From: Lotus japonicus
Lineage: Eukaryota > Streptophyta > Magnoliopsida > Fabales > Fabaceae
Assembly: GCF_012489685.1 (NCBI RefSeq)
Contig: NC_080046.1
Location: forward strand, 61,680,195 to 61,744,194
DNA length: 64,000 nt
Reading direction: 5' to 3'
Shown: positions 22,706 through 34,537 of the stretch, piece by piece
How positions within the stretch are numbered: position 1 is the stretch's first letter
Layout of the letters: every line of letters starts with the position of its first letter
Position numbers and translations under genes: made by a program
Notes under the pieces: generated by a model
Told to the model about the DNA's origin: nothing
Databases searched by the model: none
What the model saw: only the letters and a program-made list of their open reading frames with translations

Positions 22706-23739
22706 GTGTAACACGTGTCAAAATAGGAGAAGGATTTACTTATACATAGGTGGCAACACCTTGAAATATCATTACAACAAACAATGATCTTTGCATGCTC
22801 TTTTTTGCCACCATTTATCAAGAAGTGTGGGCCTTTAGAGCTGTATAGTAGCCACCAACTGTATTTAGAATAACACATTTTATACTATTCTTGGTGTAGA
22901 ACTCAAGCTCAATTTCTTGCAAATCCATCACATATCATCAATCATCGTCATGCTTCTTTGGTAGTTGGGAGCATCAATGTCTTTCTTTTACTCTACATCA
23001 TTGGGAATGATCTTAAATTGTGCAAGATGATGCATTTATTATATATAAAAAAAATACAAAACCAAATTGCAAATCAAGCAAGAGCTTACATTGCACATGT
23101 GAGATGGACAAAACAGATTGAGAGGAACAATGAAATACTGTTTAGGTAGTGGAAAACAATTGAATTACCAAAAAAAAGGTGAGCAACAGACATGCAAGTC
23201 CATAAAACCCGGATAAGAGTTAATAATCTTTTTATACTAAGCAATCTGAATGTGTGAAGGCTATAATAAATTTCTTCCCTTACCTAAGATTGAGATGAGA
23301 GGTGATGTCCATAGAGCTCAGCAAAGTCCCTATCCTCATTATATGAACCCATAACTGTTCATTCTGCCACCAATCTTATACACTAACCCCATTCCACATC
23401 AGATCAAGAATTGCAGTAACAAAAATGGAGACAAAAAGGAGAATGAACCACATGCTTGAAAAGTTACTTATTTGTATTAGATTCATAATTCTAAGATCCA
23501 AAATCAATAAAAATGAGTAGCTATAAATTTATCAGCAAGAAATGAGATAGCAAGAGCAAATGCCATAAATTGGTGGATGAAAATAAGGAAATTTTATATG
23601 ATTCATTCTCCTTACCCACATTCTCTTTCCATTCAGCTCATTAACTGTGTTAAGGCTTGCTTCCCACTAAGCAAAAGTTCAAGTATTAGTTATGAAGCCA
23701 AACTAAATGTAACATATGAGTTATAAAGATGCAGCTATG

Positions 23740-24360
23740 AGAATGCAGTTCCCGGACCATAACCCCAAACATTCTTGAGCCAAATAGGAAACTTCCTGAA
23801 AATCAAATAGAATCAGACCTTTAGTTAAGCAAATTTAGAATTTTAACCCATGTACTAATTGAAAAAAAAAAATTCCACTATTGAGATAGTAAAGAAAAAT
23901 AAAAGAGACTATAGCTATGTCTAAAAGCGATTTACAATTGACAACAAAAAAAAAGCTATTAATTAATAAGAAAAATAGCAAAATCTGGAATTGAAAGCAA
24001 TCATATGAATAAGTATCTTCTTATGAGTTATAAAGATGCATCTATGAGTACAACTAATACCCATGGATGTGACAGGTATAAGGATGCAGTTCCCGGACCA
24101 TAACCCCAAACATTCTTGAGCCAAATAGGAAACTTCCTGAAAATCAAATAGAATCAGACCTTTAGTTAAGCAAATTTAGAATTTTAACCCATGTACTAAT
24201 TGAAAAAAAAGCTTCCACTATTGAGATAGTAAAGAAAAATAAAAGAGACTATAGCTATGTCTAAAAGCGATTTACAATTGACAACAAAAAAAATCTATTA
24301 ATTAATAAGAAAAATAGCAAAATCTGGAATTGAAAGCAATCATATGAATAAGTATCTTAC
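23740..24360. repeat. Direct duplication, ~270-bp unit, two copies
   Basis: Sequence from about 23743 (GCAGTTCCCGGACCATAACC) to 24020 recurs from about 24086 to 24358 nearly unchanged, including the phrase CTATAGCTATGTCTAAAAGC. The high identity indicates a recent duplication inside Helitron 4. No coding content was recognised. Confidence 0.88.
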
Positions 24361-24849
24361 CTAAATCTCATTTCTTTAACTGGGATCCTGGGTCAAATTT
24401 GTTGGACGTCCCTTCTTCTGAAAGAGTTTATCTGCAATTAAATAAACTTGCAATGGGAAGGATAAAAGCATGTAAGTTTGCTATTAATTGGCCGATTAAG
24501 TACATTCAGAATAAGGGTTGCATAAGAGGAAGCATCACAACATTAGTTTATTTAAGAGATATGGAAGCATCACAGAAACCACCAACAAATACTAAAGCAT
24601 ATATGAAATTAAACAAAACAATCACAAAATAGGGAACAATGAACAAATTAAGAGAAAATTAAAGGCCATGACTTTTAGGAATTGAATCAACACTACCAAA
24701 TATAGTGCTCACTAATTAGGTCAATCAAATTCAGCAATAAAAATTAACCTTTAGGAAGCGAAGCATAAACATTTATGTCAAACACTTACACAATTATCAA
24801 CTTACACAATTATCATCACCACATAAAGCAAGTTGCATACTCGAGTGAT

Positions 24850-25470
24850 CTTCCTCATTTTTCCTCCATGCCAACCGGTTCACAGTAGAGGCATGTAGGG
24901 GAGGAGATGGCTGATGCAGTATTAGTAAGGAGCAATTTAGGTAAATCTTAGATAATTAAGGCAAATCTTTTAAGATTTTAATATTTTATGAAAAAATTTC
25001 TCATATTTAAAATTAACTTAAAAAAATAAGTTTCAAGATTTGTTATGGAAATAAATTTTAGGTGAAGAAAAAGTTTATTTTTAGAGTATTAATTAAATTT
25101 TATGTTATTTTTATTGAATTTTCGGATTTTTATTTAATTAAGGATTTTATGAGTTTTTATTGTGATTTGGTAGTTTTTATTAATTAATTTTTAAGGTATT
25201 TTTATTTACATTTTAGTTTATGATCTTCCTCATTTTTCCTTCATGCCAACCGGTTCACAGTAGAGACATGTAGGGGAGGAGGTGGCTGATGCAGTATTAG
25301 TAAGGAGCAATTTAGGTAAATCTTAGATAATTAAGGCAAATCTTTTAAGATTTTAATATTTTATGAAAAAGTTTATCAGATTTAAAATTAGCTTTAAAAA
25401 ATCGGTTTCAAGATTTGTTATGGAAATAAATTTTAGGTGAAGAAAAAGTTTATTTTAAATAAATATAGAT
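24850..25470. repeat. Direct duplication, ~240-bp unit, plus a short 43-bp tandem repeat
   Basis: GATCTTCCTCATTTTTCC at 24847 and at 25222 begin two closely similar blocks that include CATGCCAACCGGTTCACAGT and GGCTGATGCAGTATTAGTAA. Just to the right (about 25526-25612), AATTATTAAATGAGAATTAA with its following AGGTGGAAAAGCTGACGTGT occurs twice in tandem. Confidence 0.85.
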
Positions 25471-25707
25471 AAAAACTATCAAAATCTAGCAAATCACAAT
25501 AAAAACTCATAAAATCCTGAATTAATTATTAAATGAGAATTAATAGGTGGAAAAGCTGACGTGTAAATTATTAAATGAGAATTAATAGGTGGAAAAGCTG
25601 ACGTGTAAATAATTAAGTGAGAATTAATCTCGGAACGACACGTCACTAACTTGGCCTGTGAGAGCGACACGTCATGCTAGAAGTTGTTCTTTTCTAATAT
25701 ATATAGA

Positions 25708-26058
25708 TAGATAGATAGATATGCATGAAAGAGAGTGACGTGAGTTATATGAAAACAAATAAAAGATCATAATCTAGATAATATATATATAGAAATATAT
25801 CAAAATTAATATTTGTCTTCGTACAAATAATAAGTAGTGGATAAATAATAATTATTCGTGATGGAACGGCCAAGATTGATCAAGAATGAGATGGAAGCAT
25901 CATCGCCGTCCACAGCAGCGGTCACGTGAAACTTGTACCACGCATCCAAACAAAAAGCCGCCAGACACCGCCACGTGTCATTAGAGTTGAATGCGTGGAA
26001 CGCGAGTTGCAGAGAAGAAGAAAACTGAAGAAGCGAGCAAGAAGAAGCAAGAAGAAGA
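25708..26058 (+). promoter_or_regulatory. Upstream region and 5' leader of the DUF21 gene
   Basis: This is the DNA between Helitron 4 and the DUF21 start codon. The last ~70 bases are purine-rich (AGAAGAAG runs), typical of a plant 5' UTR. CCACGTGTCA (25971) contains a G-box-like CACGTG core. Helitron 4 ends only about 350 bp from the start codon, so it may supply distal promoter sequence (inference). Confidence 0.4.
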
Positions 26059-29000
26059 ATGACGATGATGAACGCGGTGAACGCGTTCACGGTGACTCGG
26101 TTCCTGACTCGGGACCAACTCGTCGCCCAGGAAAACGTACCCATCGGATCGCCGTGGTGGTTCGTCTACGCCGGGATCTCCGCTTTTCTCGTCATCTTCG
26201 CCGGAATCATGTCAGGACTAACCCTAGGTCTCATGTCTCTCGGCCTCGTTGACCTCGAGATTCTTCAGCGTAGTGGTTCTCCTTCCGAGAAGAAGCAAGC
26301 AGGTTTTCCCTTCCTTTTTCTCTTCTTCTTCTTCTTGTTCTACTGTTATCGAATTTTCATCAATCAATAATCATCAACGTGCTTTTCCTTGTTAACCATG
26401 GAATTTGTGTGTGCTTGCAGCGGTTATACTTCCTGTAGTTCAAAAACAACATCAGCTTCTTGTGACTCTGCTTCTGTGTAATGCTGCTGCCATGGAGGTA
26501 ATTGGATCAAAATGTTATGAAATTTTCATTCTAATTTAGAATAGCAAGCATGCCTAATTTGTTAGTGGTGGAGGCTATTATAACTCATTAGATTAATTTC
26601 AGTAGTAGGATAGCTTTTTTGATTATGCTGTGTGAACTTATATAACTAAATTCCGAATCTGACGGCATCCAAAGGGTGACCAGTACCGGATGTTTATACC
26701 AAAATATTTATGCCTGGTATTGAATTATTGATTATGTTATGCACTTCAATTTGGTTCCTAAATAAGGCTTAACTTTTAAACAGTTGTTGGCTTTGAAACT
26801 TGTAATTTGCAGGCGCTGCCGATATACCTAGACAAGATGTTCAATCCGTTTGTTGCTATCATTCTCTCTGTGACTTTTGTTCTGTTTTTTGGGGAGGTAT
26901 GTGATTGTGTTTCAGTGGTTTAGCATCAAAATTTGTGTCTGATGATTGACCTACTTTTGCCTCTCTGATTTCAGGTTATTCCACAAGCAATTTGTAGTAG
27001 ATATGGCCTTGCTGTAGGTGCTAACTTCGTATGGCTTGTGCGCGTTTTAATGATAATTTGTTACCCTGTTGCTTATCCTGTTGGAAAGGTTACTTATCTT
27101 TCATGGGTTAAAGTTCCTGTACTCTTACTTTTAGTTTTAGTTTCTACTTTTGATGCGGTTTATTTATTCGTTGACCTGTAAAAATCACATTTCTTTCCAT
27201 TCTAATCGACTATACCATGTAATTGATAAGAGAACTAAGAAGTGGAAATTAATAGCATATCATCTTAAGTTGTTTAATTAAACTTCAATACGCAAATGTG
27301 CATATAGGCGAATCATGTATATACAAGTTAAAGTCTTTTTCTTGTCATGCTTGGTCTAAAAGAATGCCTTAGTCTGTTAGCTTATAAGCAAATGCACATG
27401 AATGCCTTTTGGCTGAAATTACCCAGTTCATTACTCTTCTGTCTTTTCTAACTGAAATAACCCTTCAAAATGTTGGTGTCAGCTCATTTTTTATAGAAGG
27501 GTGGATTTTATTTTAATCATGCCACAAGGTTTTCTTTTCTCACTGATGTTTGTTCCAGGTTCTAGATTGTCTTTTGGGACATAATGAGGCTTTGTTTCGG
27601 CGAGCTCAGTTAAAAGCTCTTGTCTCCATCCACGGCATGGAGGTATAAAATAAATTCTTAAGATCACTGTGATTGTGATAAAGAACTTAATGATGTAAAA
27701 TTGGTGAAGTTATCCAAATACTACCATAGTTATTGGTGTTTGATTCATGAGTGTTGAATTTTCTTGTTTCTCAGGCTGGGAAAGGGGGTGAGCTTACGCA
27801 TGATGAGACAACAATTATCAGTGGTGCTCTAGATTTGACTGAAAAGGTAAACCCCACAAACCACCAGCAGTATATGTTTAATGTCAACCTATTTACTAAT
27901 GTTTCACTATTATGAGATTCAATGTATCATATTTTGAAGTTTCTCACTGATTTATAATTTCAATGCACATTGATGATTGATGGAATGTGGAAACATGTGA
28001 AGTTTGCTTCATGAATCTGGTACTTTCTAACCAGTCAGTGTCTTTTGTTTAGGGATGTATGGAATGGTCAAGGGTTTTAGACATCAAACGGGGAGCTTAT
28101 ATTAAATGCTTAAAAATTGTCTATTTTTTTTATGACGCCTGTCAAATTATCACATCTTAGTGGTGTCACTTTAATCATCCACTAGTGATCTTGTGTTCTC
28201 TAAATGAAACACTGTCCTGCTCCTGCATACTCGAGTTTCTCTTTGTATTTTACCTTTTTAATCATCATCAATTCATCATACCATATTATATGTTGTTTAG
28301 CGATGGCAAGGGGTGGACTTAGGATAAGGTACTAGAGTATCAGTGCCCACACCCCCATTCAAGAATATGTTCTTGAACCTATTCTTTTACTGCTCACACC
28401 CTTATCCAATGGGTATTTATGTACACAAACCTAACCTTCATTTTAGTTAAACGGATGCACTCTTCCTTTAATTTCTTTTGCGAACTAATAAATTAACTTA
28501 ACTTGTACGGTGGGAAACATCTACCCCCCATACCGAAAATTCCAAAAATATTTTAAAACCTAATTATAACACAAACTTATAGTGCGGTGTGGGCTAGGGT
28601 ACTATAGTACCCAAACTCCCTCTCCTTGAAATTTTTGTTGGTTGGAAATTACCTAGGATTGGCCATAGACCGATTTGATGGGTAAAGACTCTACCCATTG
28701 CGGGTATTCATCAAATCTAGATTCAGTCCTTTATGTTGTTGATTTGTGCTTAAGACATATTTTATGCATCCTTATTGCAGCATATGTCTATACAAATTTC
28801 CTTTTATCCTCATTTGAACTCATGTCTTTGGCCAGACAGCTGAGGAGGCTATGACTCCTATTGAATCAACTTTTTCTTTGGATGTTAATTCAAAATTGGA
28901 CTGGTGAGCGTCTCGATGCTGCTTCGTCTATCTTCATTTAATCTATTCATTTCGGCCAAACTTGTGTTTCACTTCTTAGTATATGTATTTATTCTTGCAT

Positions 29001-30639
29001 TTTAGTATCCCTACCTCTTTTAATATTGCAAATCTCAAATCAGGGAGGCAATGGGGAAAGTTCTTGCTCGCGGGCACAGCCGAGTTCCTGTCTATTCTGG
29101 AAACCCAAAAAACATTATTGGGCTTCTACTGGTTGGTGTTAAATCTTCCCCATTTTGGCTTTATTTTAGTTTTCTCCTTTTTATTACTTTGTGAGTTTTC
29201 CCTTAGTCAAATTGTTTTTAAATTAGATCAAAAGTCTTCTCACTGTACGACCAGAAACAGAGACCCCTGTCAGTGCTGTTTCCATCCGGAGAATACCAAG
29301 GTGTGTTTGTTGTCACAGATTTGACTGTTCTAAAAGCTCAATTTATTAACTTGGGGCACATGACTAGTGGCTGATTTTTACATCTTTAACACATCCCTAT
29401 TCAAGATTCATTTGGCCTTGAAGCAGGGACAATACATTGGCTCAATTTACCTTTATGCTAAAATTTAAATTAATTAAGGATTGGCATGGTAAGGATCAAA
29501 CTCCTAATCATAATTTCATATGGCCTCACCATGTCAAGAACCAAGTTTCCTTAAAGTCTTGAGACTAGGTAGAAGCCTGTGTGTGGTTATCATGTCTTTA
29601 ATATTTAATTCTCTTAATTTATACTCTCTTTATTTTTGTTAAAATTTAAGTCAGATATCAGTAGTGTGTAATGGCTTTGTATGTACAGAGTTCCAGCAGA
29701 TATGCCTCTGTACGATATACTGAATGAGTTCCAAAAGGGCAGTAGTCATATGGCTGCTGTTGTTAAGGCTAGGGGAAAAGGAATAACAATTCCACAAATA
29801 ATTGATGAAGAGAAATATGATGAAAAGGAAAGTGTTGGTGCCGATTCGCAGCTGACTACTCCATTACTACAGAAGCAGCATGAGAAGTTAGAAAGTGTTG
29901 TTGTTGACATTGAGAAGCCTTCAAGGCATCCCAGTTCTAATAAGTTGCAACATAGTGATGCTACAACAACTGGTTCCTTTAAAGAGAGTATTGAAGATGG
30001 TGAAGTGATTGGTATTATCACCTTGGAAGATGTATTTGAAGAACTTCTGCAAGTAAACTACAATAATTTGAGATATTTCCCATACTCTTTAATTACTCTT
30101 TTTTCCCGCAAGTCTGATTGCTTTTGTTTCCAATGATTTAGGAGGAGATTGTGGATGAGACAGATGAATATGTTGATGTTCATAAGAGGTAATAAAGAGA
30201 ATAAACTTTCTAAACTTAATTTGCAGAGTTGGACTAAACTGTTTCCAATTTGAATTTGAGTGTTATTATGTATTTTATTTTGCAGAATACGTGTGGCTGC
30301 TGCTGCAGCTGCTTCCTCTGTGGCACGGGCTCCATCAACCCGAAGGTTGACTGCCCAAAAGGGAGCAGTAAGTGATCAATTATTACAATTTTTTTTTAAA
30401 AGCATGATTTCGTTGTCTCTTTCATGTTCAGTGTTGTTAATTGCCAATCGTGGAAAGCTTATAACTTTGGTTGCTTTAAAGCTGTGTCTGTAAATCATCC
30501 AACATAGATGCTCATTTTTTAAAAATATTTTCTTGTCTTGATTTCACTCATTCAGGGAGGCCAAAGTAAGCCAGGGCAAACACCGAAGAAATCTGGAGAG
30601 GATGGATTGAGTACTACGAGATCACAAGGAACTTCTTAA
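26059..30639 (+). CDS. DUF21/CNNM-type CBS-domain membrane protein, 13 exons
   Basis: Exons: 26059-26302, 26421-26497, 26813-26896, 26975-27088, 27559-27642, 27775-27846, 28836-28903, 29044-29131, 29227-29300, 29689-30052, 30142-30188, 30286-30367 and 30556-30639. The sum is 1482 nt (493 aa) with consistent phases. The N-terminal DUF21 domain (about residues 30-200) has four hydrophobic segments, including [15 protein letters not shown] and the FGEVIPQAIC signature. A CBS-pair region follows ([22 protein letters not shown]; later [17 protein letters not shown]), interrupted by a long acidic or polar insert (residues ~310-395), as in plant CBSDUF proteins. The C-terminus is Ala-, then Ser-rich. 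The family is related to CNNM/CorC proteins linked to Mg2+ or other cation handling; plant members are mostly uncharacterised. The start is the first ATG after the purine-rich leader. The ORF at 28983-29324 reads through introns and is not separate. Confidence 0.9.
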
Positions 30640-30957
30640 GTCATGTCATAATGCTAGTCTTCGTACTTTTTTTGTGCTTGTATTTTTTAGCCTCGATTGT
30701 ATTTGTACCCTCTAGTGTAGATTATGTGTAATTTTACTATTTGAAGTTTTCCAAAGTTAATCAGGTTCTATTTTGAAAATTGAGCAAGTTCAAACTATTC
30801 TTCAATTTTCTTTCACTTAAATATATTAAATCCTTCCATCTAAATAATGGTTTTTGGCTGAAATTTAATGTTTTGATTGCTAAATTGAGTGAAAGATTTT
30901 TTCTATAAGGTTCGTGTATGGGGCCCTCTCTCCCTTAACATTTTAATTTTATGTGGC

Positions 30958-31470
30958 GAAGTCCTCTCAACCATGGTCTAGAAGGGGATGGTTGACTTCT
31001 CTTTACATGGCTTGAGAACTGTTCGTGGTTCCCATGTTATTTTCCATATATTCCTTGTAGAAGATAGCATTATCTTTGCTTCATCTTTGCTAGGGCTGCC
31101 ACTCAAGAGGCTCATACACATTACAAGCATCCTCCTGACCTATGAGCAGGCTTCAGGTCAGAAAATTAACCTCGGTATATCTCAATGCTCTCTCAACCGA
31201 AATGTACCTAACATCTGAATTGATGAGCTTGTTCAGCTATTTTTTTTTTTGCTTGTTCAGCTAATGAATGTAAAGACAATAGAGAGTTTTTGGTAAATAT
31301 CTTGGACTTCTCACCTTCATTGGTAAATCAAAGTCCCAAGTGTTTAATTTTGTCAAGGAGAGTCTAGAAGAAGCTTAAGGGGTGGAAGGAAAATGCCCTC
31401 TTGTGTTGGTAGGGAGGTTTTGATTAATTCAATAGTTCAAGCTATTTCCTCATTTGTGATGAGTAGTTCA
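30958..31470 (+). mobile_element. Non-LTR (LINE) reverse transcriptase fragment
   Basis: The 30988-31218 frame gives FHIFLVEDSIIFA, where the RT catalytic FADDS box would be. It is followed by LLTYEQASGQKINLG, the conserved motif after the RT palm. A later frame (about 31290-31400, after small indels) gives YLGLLTFIGKSKSQVFNFVK, typical of plant LINE RT thumb regions. The FADD catalytic pair is altered to VED and the frame is broken, so this is a dead 5'- and 3'-truncated copy. Confidence 0.75.
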
Positions 31471-32423
31471 AGCTATGATTTGCATTTTTTTTTTGGTTGG
31501 CAATGTTGACAAGAGGCTTATGCCTTATTTTATGTCGAGGAGGACCCTCTTGGTCTTGACGCTATTCTGTTAAATGAGTTTTCCAAAGCACCAAAAAAAA
31601 ACTATTTTGTTAAATGACCTGCCAATCCCCAGTTTTGGTTGAATGAAATATTCCTCTTTTAAGGTAAAAAAAAATAAAATCCGCTGTCTTGGAACTTTAT
31701 GATTAAACCTTTCGTGATGGTGCAAATTTTTTAAAGGAGTCACAGAAGAAAGAAAAAGGATTATGCAAAGTTTTCTACTTTTCTATACAAAACCATAAGT
31801 TTTCTCATCAAATAAAAACGGAAAGTTAGAAAAAATCAGAGTAAAAAGCATACTTTACATCTTTTTCCGACAACTGAACTATACAACTGCCCTTCCGCTT
31901 TCTAACCTAACTACTATATAAACTTGTCTATTCCTGAACCAGGTCCAGAAGAGAAGAAGAAGAAGAAGAAGAAAAAGCTAAGGAACTTTTGAAAATATAT
32001 ACCAACATATCTTCAATCCTAGGCTAGAACCACTTTAAGGCTCAACTTGTCCCCTTTTTATGATCCTTCCAAACCCATCACTGTCTCTTTTGACACCTTA
32101 GTAGAATCACTGTACACCTCCATATGATATAAAATCTTGTTTTCTGCTCCCTAAAGTGCCTTGACCACCGTTTCCATAGCTGGGGCTTCGGAAATCTCTT
32201 TGACAGAAACTGCCCTGCCATGCTAGAAAAGCTTAGACAACAAAGTTGATTGGTTACATGGAACCTGATATCATTTCTTTATATAGAAGAAAGGTTCAGG
32301 TTGTGGAGAGAAAGTGTCAAAGAGTGCTGAAGTGGCCTCTATCACATTGTCCCCCTGAAAAGGACCTACTGCAACTTATCCTAATAGGAATGGCCAACCC
32401 TGTCTTTATCAGTTTTACTAAGC

Positions 32424-32426
<3 letters not shown>

Positions 32427-32487
<61 letters not shown>
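32427..32487. repeat. (TA)n microsatellite, about 30 units
   Basis: Uninterrupted TA dinucleotides over about 60 bp. The 88-codon ORF reading YIYIYI through it is an artefact. Confidence 0.95.
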
Positions 32488-32490
<3 letters not shown>

Positions 32491-33815
32491 CTTCCCCTCT
32501 GACTTTAACTAGAATATTCCCAAAACAAGTGCCTTGGTGCCGTAATTTCAGCATGACTTTGTATGGATTCTCTAGATAGTTTCGATAATTGCCAAGGGAA
32601 AAAATATTTCACTTATCATAAAGAGTGCACGATAAAATATAATCTATAGTAAAATACTCTAGAATTAATTATGGACAGAAGATACAAGTCTTAACTTCTG
32701 AGTAAATATATCTTGAATTATGTTCACATTGTGAAACCAAATATGCTAAAGCAGATTGAATGTATTACAAGTTGAATGTCAAGTGATGTCTTTCACTCAA
32801 CAGAATGTTGTCATTAGTAGCTTCTAAAGCAGATTATCTAACAGCATGTACTAGCAAGTTGTAATTAACAATAACAGTCCTATCTAATTAACATTGATTT
32901 CACTTTCCAAAAATAGAATTTGCTTTCAAACACATTTTAGATGTGAGACAGGACACAAGCAAGGAATTACCTTAAATAGATGCGTTTGACTATATTCTCT
33001 TCATTTGTATATTTTTCAGACAACACAAATAACACATATAGTTGAAATCAGAGTTGCTCACTGGGTCCAGAGAGAGAAAGCTGGAGTGAGAAAGAAAGAA
33101 TTTACACTTCTGAAGAGGGATTTGGGTTTGGCACCCCACCCTTTAGGCTACGCGCCCCAGCATTTTTTTTTTATTCCAAAACTACCCATCGGTAAATGAT
33201 TTGCCGATGTCAAAATACCAATCGGTAAATCATTTACCGTTATTGTTCCTCAGTATGAACACCTTCATCCCATTACCCAGAACACGAAGAACAATATCGG
33301 TTAATAATTAACCGATTCTAATATTGTATCGGTATATCATTTACCGATTTGTAATCTGGAAGTTTGATCACCTTTTCACCATTACTCCTCCCTCCACCAA
33401 CCCCTCCACCATTACTCCTCCCTCCAACAACCCCCCACCAGCCCCCCATAACTCGCCCAAACTACCTTATTCTCCATTACTCCACTCCTCCCTCACATTT
33501 CACCTTCCCACCACCACCACCATCTCCACATTTCCACCACCACCACCACCAACACCACCACCACCAAGGGAAAGCTTTTAACTTCTGGTAAGTGTTGTTA
33601 GCTTTGGTACTTTATTTATAGTTAGTTTAAGTAGTTAGTTGTTAGTTTAAGTAGTTAGTTTAGTTAGTTAAGTTGGTAATTTAGGCTGCTGAATCGTGAA
33701 CTGAATCGGTAAATGATTTACCGTTATAGTACCGGAATTTGATTTACCGTTATGGGGTCGGAATTTGATTTACCGTTATATGGTCGGTTATTGATTTACC
33801 GTTTTTGTTCCAGGG

Positions 33816-33956
33816 ATGACAGAGTCATTTTTCTTTGGTGAATCACAATTGATACATGCTGCTGGATTGGAAAATGATAATCCAGAGGAGCAACCATCAC
33901 TAGCTGAACCTCCGATTATATCTATAGATGTCTCTCATTTGTATCATACTGATCAG
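33816..33956 (+). pseudogene. N-terminal exon of a transposase-like gene (47 codons)
   Basis: ATG lies 2 nt after a well-formed acceptor (TTTTTGTTCCAG). That acceptor fits a 5'-UTR intron starting at GGTAAGTG near 33588. The exon encodes MTESFFFGESQLIHAAGLEN and ends SHLYHTDQ at a GT donor in phase 0. It resembles the leader preceding the DNA-binding region of FAR1/MULE-type transposases. This is from general familiarity only. No downstream exon exists in the element. The His/Pro-rich ORFs at 33324-33591 are CACC/CCACCA simple repeats in the leader. Confidence 0.4.
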
Positions 33957-34009
33957 GTACTCATTGCACAAATTTTTGCATGCTTTGTTTGCTTTGTTTA
34001 TGCCTTGTT

Positions 34010-34537
34010 TTATGCCTTATGCGCAAGAAGCGACAGATCCTCAGGCCCCCCGGGAAACGGTGCCACCCTCTGGATGAGGTCGTCATCCGCGCCGCCCTCT
34101 GCCACCACATCTGGCACAGCATCAGCAGCATCAATCTCCTCCTGGAGAATAAGAGGCTCCTCCTCCTCACCACTGGCCTCAGAAGCAGTCTCAGAAGCAG
34201 ACTCCTCGCCACTGGGCTCCGAAGAAGACTGCTCGCCAGATGTCTCCTCAAGAGGTAACTCAACCATCGGAGAGACCGGAGTAGGATGAGGCTGAGGCTC
34301 AGCCGGAGTACCTGACGGAGCTGTAGTAGATGGACCACCTGACGGAGGTGTAGCAGACGGACACGGAGACGGAGCCCCGGCCGGAGTAGCAGACGGAGAC
34401 GGAGACGGGGCCGAAGCCTCAACCGCCTGACTAGCTGCTCGATGGTCGCCGCGACGCGTAGAAGCATGCAAGCGCTCGTGGCGATCCTCTGCATCATCGA
34501 CTGTAGAAGATCGAGACCTCTTCCTCCCGCCCTTCAT
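34010..34537 (-). pseudogene. Truncated plant-mobile-domain (MAIN-LIKE) protein N-terminus
   Basis: The minus-strand ORF starting MKGGRKRSRSSTVDDAEDRH (175 aa from this ATG) has a basic N-terminus. A Pro/Ser/Thr-rich linker and an acidic Glu-Ser stretch follow. It then reaches APFPGGPEDLSLLAHKA and stops. The FPGGPEDLSLL-type phrase is the entrance to the plant mobile domain in MAIN-LIKE proteins, which in legumes are often carried by Mutator-like elements (family knowledge). Everything after that point, which would be the folded domain, is missing. It converges with the transposase-like exon. Other ORFs over 33961-34497 are shadows of this GC-rich coding sequence. Confidence 0.6.

Larger units (their letters stand above)
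21195..25707 (-). mobile_element. Helitron 4, opposite orientation, non-autonomous (4.5 kb)
   Basis: Read on the minus strand, the 3' terminus has hairpin CCCGTGC-AAC-GCACGGG (21211-21227), then 12 nt, then CTAG (21198-21195), followed by T. The 5' terminus reads TCTATATATATTAGAAAAGA from 25707, preceded by A. The GATA microsatellite at 25704-25720 makes the exact 5' base uncertain by a few repeat units. Termini differ from Helitrons 1-3, so it is a separate family. The interior has several internal direct duplications, a nested Mutator-type MITE and no convincing gene. No Rep/helicase present. Confidence 0.8.
30640..33107. other. 3' UTR of the DUF21 gene, LINE fragment, AT microsatellite; no gene
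   Basis: The first ~150 bases are likely 3' UTR. The rest holds a LINE fragment and an AT repeat (both listed separately). Sequence 31480-32420 and 32490-33107 shows no coding or repeat structure that I can name. Confidence 0.5.

Noticed and set aside
32246..32512. 88-aa ORF with (YI)n
   Set aside because: It reads through a TA microsatellite.
33324..33591. Two ORFs encoding Pro- and His-rich proteins
   Set aside because: They are out-of-frame translations of CCACCA/CACCAC simple sequence in the 5' leader of a transposon gene.
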